This document shows positions 4,904 through 5,779 of a stretch of 5,779 nt of DNA, piece after piece (within the stretch, counting starts at the first letter, position 1; each line of letters starts with the position of its first letter). Source of the DNA: an uncultured Eubacteriales bacterium. Lineage in GTDB: Bacteria; Bacillota; Clostridia; UMGS1883. A program made the translations under genes and the position numbers. The stretch is taken from contig CAJJUC010000149.1 of the NCBI GenBank assembly GCA_905195005.1, forward strand, positions 1 through 5,779, read 5' to 3'. Below the pieces are notes generated by a model. It was not told the origin of the DNA. It did not search any database and saw only the letters and a list, made by a program, of their open reading frames with translations.

Positions 4904-5779
4904 ATGAGATTTAGTAATGCGAAAGAAATGTATGAGTATTTGAACAGTGGACATGATCTTTATCATCCTGAATCAGGAATTTATGTATTTTCTTACAATG
5001 ATCGTGGTGCTTTATGCAAATACTGTTTATCAAAAGATCAGGTAAAAGAGATCAGTGAACGATCAAAACAAAATCATGATGAATACTGGGGAGCTTTTCT
5101 TGAGTTTGGAGGAGAAATTTTAGAAGATGATAAAGTTTCCATGAAACCTTCCCTTGAATTTTGTGAAAAGCATTATCAGGAATCAGATTGGTTGGATACA
5201 ATAAATGTTAACCTTGAAAAACCAGATTGTTATTTGCTTTGTTGCTTGGATGATGAAAATTATGCTTCAGCTCAATATTTCACATTTTCATCCATGACAG
5301 AAGCAAAAGAGTTCTGTTATCAGTTTGCGGAAGAAAATTATCCTGATGAAGATCTTCAATTTGAAGAAAGCAGTTTTTATCATAAGAATGGACATAAAGG
5401 AGCAAAAATTTCTTGCACTTATGGTACTTCTTTTGATATAAATTACATCTTCCCAATTCATATGAAAAAAGATAAAATGTCGTTTTGTGTCTGGCATCAT
5501 GCATATAATGGTGTGCGTTTTGAGATCAGAAAATCAGGGACTTATGAAGAGTGCAGTAGTTTTACAAAAGATGATTTTCAAGAGACTTATCTGAAACTGT
5601 CTGAAGTATCTCCTGATGAAGTGAAACAATATGAAGAAGACGATCAATGGATACTTGATGATGGACTAGAATGGGAAGTATGGGATATCATTACAATTCA
5701 TAGACAGAATCATTCAAATGTATTTGTCGCTCCATTATCAATATACCAGCTTTCCAAGGTCAAAACGATGGATCAAATG
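4904..5779 (+). CDS. Uncharacterised acidic protein, C-terminus cut by window edge
   Basis: An ATG at 4904 opens a frame of 292 codons with no stop before the right edge, so the gene is 3'-incomplete. AAAGGAG (4891-4897) lies 6 nt upstream, a good ribosome binding site. Composition is typical of a soluble cytoplasmic protein: rich in Asp/Glu (for example DDENY at 116-120 and YEEDDQWILDDG at 243-254), aromatic residues and scattered cysteines, with no signal peptide, membrane segment or obvious catalytic motif. The N-terminal stretch with HDLYHPESGIYVFSYNDRGA (17-36) and YWGAFLEFGGEI (61-72) looks like a folded domain of its own. I have a vague recollection of similar hypothetical proteins in Firmicute accessory regions but cannot name a family. 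All seven prolines use CCT or CCA, unlike the CCG-using genes to the left, and the DNA is more AT-rich. Function unknown. Confidence 0.85.
   Translation, partial: MRFSNAKEMYEYLNSGHDLYHPESGIYVFSYNDRGALCKYCLSKDQVKEISERSKQNHDEYWGAFLEFGGEILEDDKVSMKPSLEFCEKHYQESDWLDTINVNLEKPDCYLLCCLDDENYASAQYFTFSSMTEAKEFCYQFAEENYPDEDLQFEESSFYHKNGHKGAKISCTYGTSFDINYIFPIHMKKDKMSFCVWHHAYNGVRFEIRKSGTYEECSSFTKDDFQETYLKLSEVSPDEVKQYEEDDQWILDDGLEWEVWDIITIHRQNHSNVFVAPLSIYQLSKVKTMDQM

Noticed and set aside
5280..5504. Two overlapping minus-strand open frames of about 70 codons
   Set aside because: They overlap each other and lie opposite the long plus-strand frame from 4904, which has a proper ribosome binding site and stays open for 292 codons.
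1..5779. CRISPR array, tRNA, transposase, integrase or attachment site
   Set aside because: No regularly spaced repeats, no cloverleaf-like sequence and no protein resembling these enzymes were seen on either strand; any mobile element to the right is only inferred from composition.

Overview
The window looks like a chromosomal segment of a low- to mid-GC Firmicute, most likely an anaerobic gut-type Clostridia relative. This rests on strong AGGAGG-like ribosome binding sites, canonical TTGACA/TATAAT promoters, TTG and GTG starts, and a PocR-domain AraC-type regulator of a kind common in that group. No species can be named from the sequence alone.

Positions 1-2979 (minus strand, read right to left) hold a compact catabolic operon. 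A 469-aa L-fucose/L-arabinose-isomerase-like protein comes first, then an FGGY-family sugar kinase, then the first 36 codons of a class II (Fba/tagatose-type) aldolase that runs off the left edge. The kinase ribosome binding site overlaps the isomerase stop codon, and the kinase and aldolase share an ATGA overlap, so the three are probably translated as a coupled unit. The order isomerase-kinase-aldolase suggests aldose to ketose to ketose phosphate to C3 phosphate plus an aldehyde. The sugar cannot be read from the sequence.

Positions 2980-3093 are a divergent control region. Its perfectly palindromic TATAATTATA could act as a -10 box in both directions, and a bulged 22-bp inverted repeat lies next to it. 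The rightward gene (3094-3912, TTG start) encodes an AraC-type regulator with an N-terminal PocR ligand-binding domain, the obvious candidate to control the sugar operon. It converges on a second AraC-type regulator (minus strand, 3963-4763, GTG start), with a hairpin terminator between them. The second regulator has its own near-perfect promoter and further inverted repeats in its 140-bp upstream region.

From 4904 to the right edge a plus-strand reading frame of at least 292 codons stays open. It has a good ribosome binding site, is clearly more AT-rich than the rest, and uses different proline codons. I do not recognise its function. Together with the composition change at about 4870-4900, it suggests the edge of a differently derived, possibly mobile, segment. 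There is no tRNA, rRNA, CRISPR array, transposase or other recognisable mobile-element gene, and no gene-free stretch over 300 bp.
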